Source of the DNA: Epichloe hybrida
Taxonomy: Eukaryota > Ascomycota > Sordariomycetes > Hypocreales > Clavicipitaceae
Assembly (NCBI GenBank): GCA_019022495.1
Contig: JAFEKR010000071.1
Coordinates: forward strand, 1 to 64,000
DNA length: 64,000 bases
Direction: 5' to 3'
Every line of letters starts with the position of its first letter. The first letter of the stretch is position 1. The notes beneath the pieces are model-generated. The model was not told the origin of the DNA, ran no database searches, and saw only the letters and a program-made list of their open reading frames with translations. Below, in pieces: positions 62,463 to 64,000 of the stretch. Made by a program: the position numbers and the translations under genes.

Positions 62463-63251
62463 ATAGACTGGAACGCGCAGCATGGGCCGGGGTCTCTCTC
62501 TTCCAGTCTGAGCCCCCTCGTCCCCTCCAAATGTTCTTGGCCCACCCCACGAGGGGCGGCGGCAGGTACGAGGTGTGTATTTCGTCGGGTTTGCTATGTG
62601 GTACCGGACTTGCTACTTAGAGATGCAAATGATACTTAAAGGTAGCGTCGCCAACGCTTCTTATTTCTGTCCGGCTTGTCTTGGCTCTTTGACGAAAACC
62701 ATCTCTTTCTCCTTCGCCAATTGGCATCGATAACCATATCCTCTTGTCTTACACACTCTACCTTCACCGTTCCATCATCACAAGTCACCTCAAGTGGTCA
62801 GCCGTTTGCTTTCCAACCCTCTGGCTCAGTCACAGTTGACATCTCCGGGGGTTCATTCTCACTGGACCGAAACTTGACAAGTCGTCGCTATCGATTGCTG
62901 TTGCGTTGACTCCGGTGTCATAAGTGCGGACGTCCCTTCCCTTTTTGCCCCGCCATCAGACCCCGCCACCATGACAATTCCGACGCTAATAGGCTATAGC
63001 CACGATTACATCCCTTGTTGAAACCTTGGAACTTGGCAGGCAAGCTCAACCGGAGCAAACGTTTCCAGAGTATTCTTCTCCAATCGATCGACCGATCGCT
63101 TCGTGGTTAGAAATCCAAGCTCCTCCATACACGGTAGACTTTCGAGCACCCCCAAAAAGTTGGCCATACCGACACAAACCACTAACCTTCCATCTCCTAG
63201 GTCCCAGCTCCCAAGTACGGCACCAACAATCTCACACAAACCCACAACGAG

Positions 63252-64000
63252 ATGGCTTCATCAACGCCTGTGCCCAATGTCCTGGCCGAGGTTCAATCCC
63301 AGGAATCTAGCCGTGGACCTTCCCCCCTGCCCACGCACTTCAGCGTGCCATACTCATCACAAACCAACGGCAATGGAAAGCGAACCTTGCGTCCTGCCAC
63401 CGCTGATTACGTGGCCCCCGAGTTCAAAGGGAAGGAGGAGCAGATGAAGGTTGTCGAGCAGATTTTGGAACAGGCTGGGTACATTCCCAAGTCGTTGATT
63501 AACGAACAAGTCAAGTGGTTTTACGAACATTTGGGAATCGACGATGTCTACTTCGAAATTGAGACCCCCCAGGCTATTGCAAGCCACATCAGCTCTCTTT
63601 ACGCCGCCAAAGTTGCCGCCTACTCCAGAGAGGATAAGAAGGAAGAAATTCGACTGGATATGGAGGCAAACGACCACGCTATCTACATTGATACCAGTGA
63701 GCCCGGTGAGAGCAACGTCAGCGGACCCAGATATGAGTCTCGCCTGGAAGCCAAGTATTTGGACCACCAGGGGAAGGCCAAGTACCGAGTTGAAACCTTT
63801 CGTTCCCCAGCTGTGATTGGTGCCAGCCCGTCCTCGAAGGCCACCCTTCGGTGCTACTTCGTCTACCAGTGCAAGTTCTCCCAGAGTCCTGGCATGACTG
63901 ATCCCAAGGAAACCAACATCGAGGCCATCTCGGATGCCGGCTTTTGGCAAAAGGCCACCGAAAACACCAAGCAAATCTACCAAGAGATCATCGAGGTGGC
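63252..64000 (+). CDS. NAD-specific glutamate dehydrogenase, N-terminal part (runs off the window)
   Basis: Catabolic GDH that converts glutamate to 2-oxoglutarate with NAD. Only the first 249 codons are present, open to the window edge. The N-terminus is Ser/Pro-rich; then an ordered block begins (VVEQILEQAGYIPKSLINEQVKWFYEHLGIDDVYF), characteristic of the N-terminal extension of the large (about 115-kDa) fungal NAD-GDH, followed by SHISSLYAAKV, RLEAKYLD, YRVETFRSPAV and LRCYFVYQC. The start at 63252 (AGATGG context) is chosen because residues follow directly in frame. Catalytic domains lie beyond the window. Confidence 0.92.
   Translation, partial: MASSTPVPNVLAEVQSQESSRGPSPLPTHFSVPYSSQTNGNGKRTLRPATADYVAPEFKGKEEQMKVVEQILEQAGYIPKSLINEQVKWFYEHLGIDDVYFEIETPQAIASHISSLYAAKVAAYSREDKKEEIRLDMEANDHAIYIDTSEPGESNVSGPRYESRLEAKYLDHQGKAKYRVETFRSPAVIGASPSSKATLRCYFVYQCKFSQSPGMTDPKETNIEAISDAGFWQKATENTKQIYQEIIEV

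Larger units (their letters stand above)
58438..63251. other. Gene-poor 4.8 kb stretch upstream of NAD-GDH
   Basis: No ORF here (largest minus 60407-60895, minus 60022-60504, plus 60463-60924) resembles a known protein; most are overlapping pairs. It holds scattered TACTCCGTA/TACGGAGTA motifs, a GTGCAT microsatellite (60236-60267), A/T runs and several CATGTATGTAC-type stretches. The right end (about 62650-63250) is C/T-rich leader for the next gene. A long regulatory region or an unrecognised orphan gene is possible. Confidence 0.4.

Overview
The window is nuclear DNA of a filamentous ascomycete (Pezizomycotina, probably Sordariomycetes and most likely Hypocreales). The reasons are compact genes with 50-270 bp introns that have GTAAGT/GTATGT donors, CTAAC branch points and CAG/TAG acceptors; a housekeeping gene set with fungal-type sequences (ISWI, Hv1, Pab2-like, Rsp5/HulA, PSST, AP-2 mu, Sec72, uL13, BAG, glutaredoxin, AIM18-like, NAD-GDH); and a 25 kb AT-rich block that carries the marks of repeat-induced point mutation (RIP). 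The species cannot be fixed from the sequence alone.

Left arm (1-16.0 kb, normal GC): ISWI remodeller (-), a HAPSTR1-like small protein (+), Hv1 proton channel (-), nuclear poly(A)-binding/RRM protein (+), NEDD4-family HECT ubiquitin ligase (+), and the complex I PSST/NuoB subunit (-). Exon structures were rebuilt by hand; every complete multi-exon model closes in frame.

Centre (about 16.0-41.1 kb, AT-rich): a stack of nested transposons. A 5'-truncated Copia pol remnant (+) abuts the PSST promoter. Next to it lies a Helitron (-; hairpin plus CTAG end at 18025, TC end at about 41089) whose Rep and PIF1-like helicase remnants are split by two later insertions. One is a full-length Copia element (-; 261-bp LTRs at 19927 and 26440, 5-bp target duplication GTATC). 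The other is a hAT DNA transposon (-) with a ten-exon transposase gene. The hAT is itself split in its first exon by a full-length Ty3/Gypsy element (+; 219-bp LTRs at 31385 and 38392, target duplication CTTTT). The retroelements and Helitron are riddled with transition-type stops, while the hAT transposase reads almost through. In each LTR pair the mutations are confined to the half facing the element interior.

Right arm (41.1-64 kb, normal GC): AP-2 mu (+), a likely Cys-rich orphan (+), a 110-aa conserved-looking small protein (+), Sec72 TPR protein (-), ribosomal protein uL13/L16 (-), a membrane-anchored Ubl-BAG protein (-), a dithiol glutaredoxin with two in-frame starts (+), an AIM18-like chalcone-isomerase-fold mitochondrial protein (-), and the first 249 codons of NAD-specific glutamate dehydrogenase (+), which runs off the window. 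Two long gene-poor stretches (42.8-46.1 kb and 58.5-63.2 kb) hold only unsupported ORFs, microsatellites and, in the second, repeated TACTCCGTA motifs.

The genes are unrelated housekeeping functions rather than a cluster. The most unusual content is the nested transposon block and what it shows about how RIP acted.
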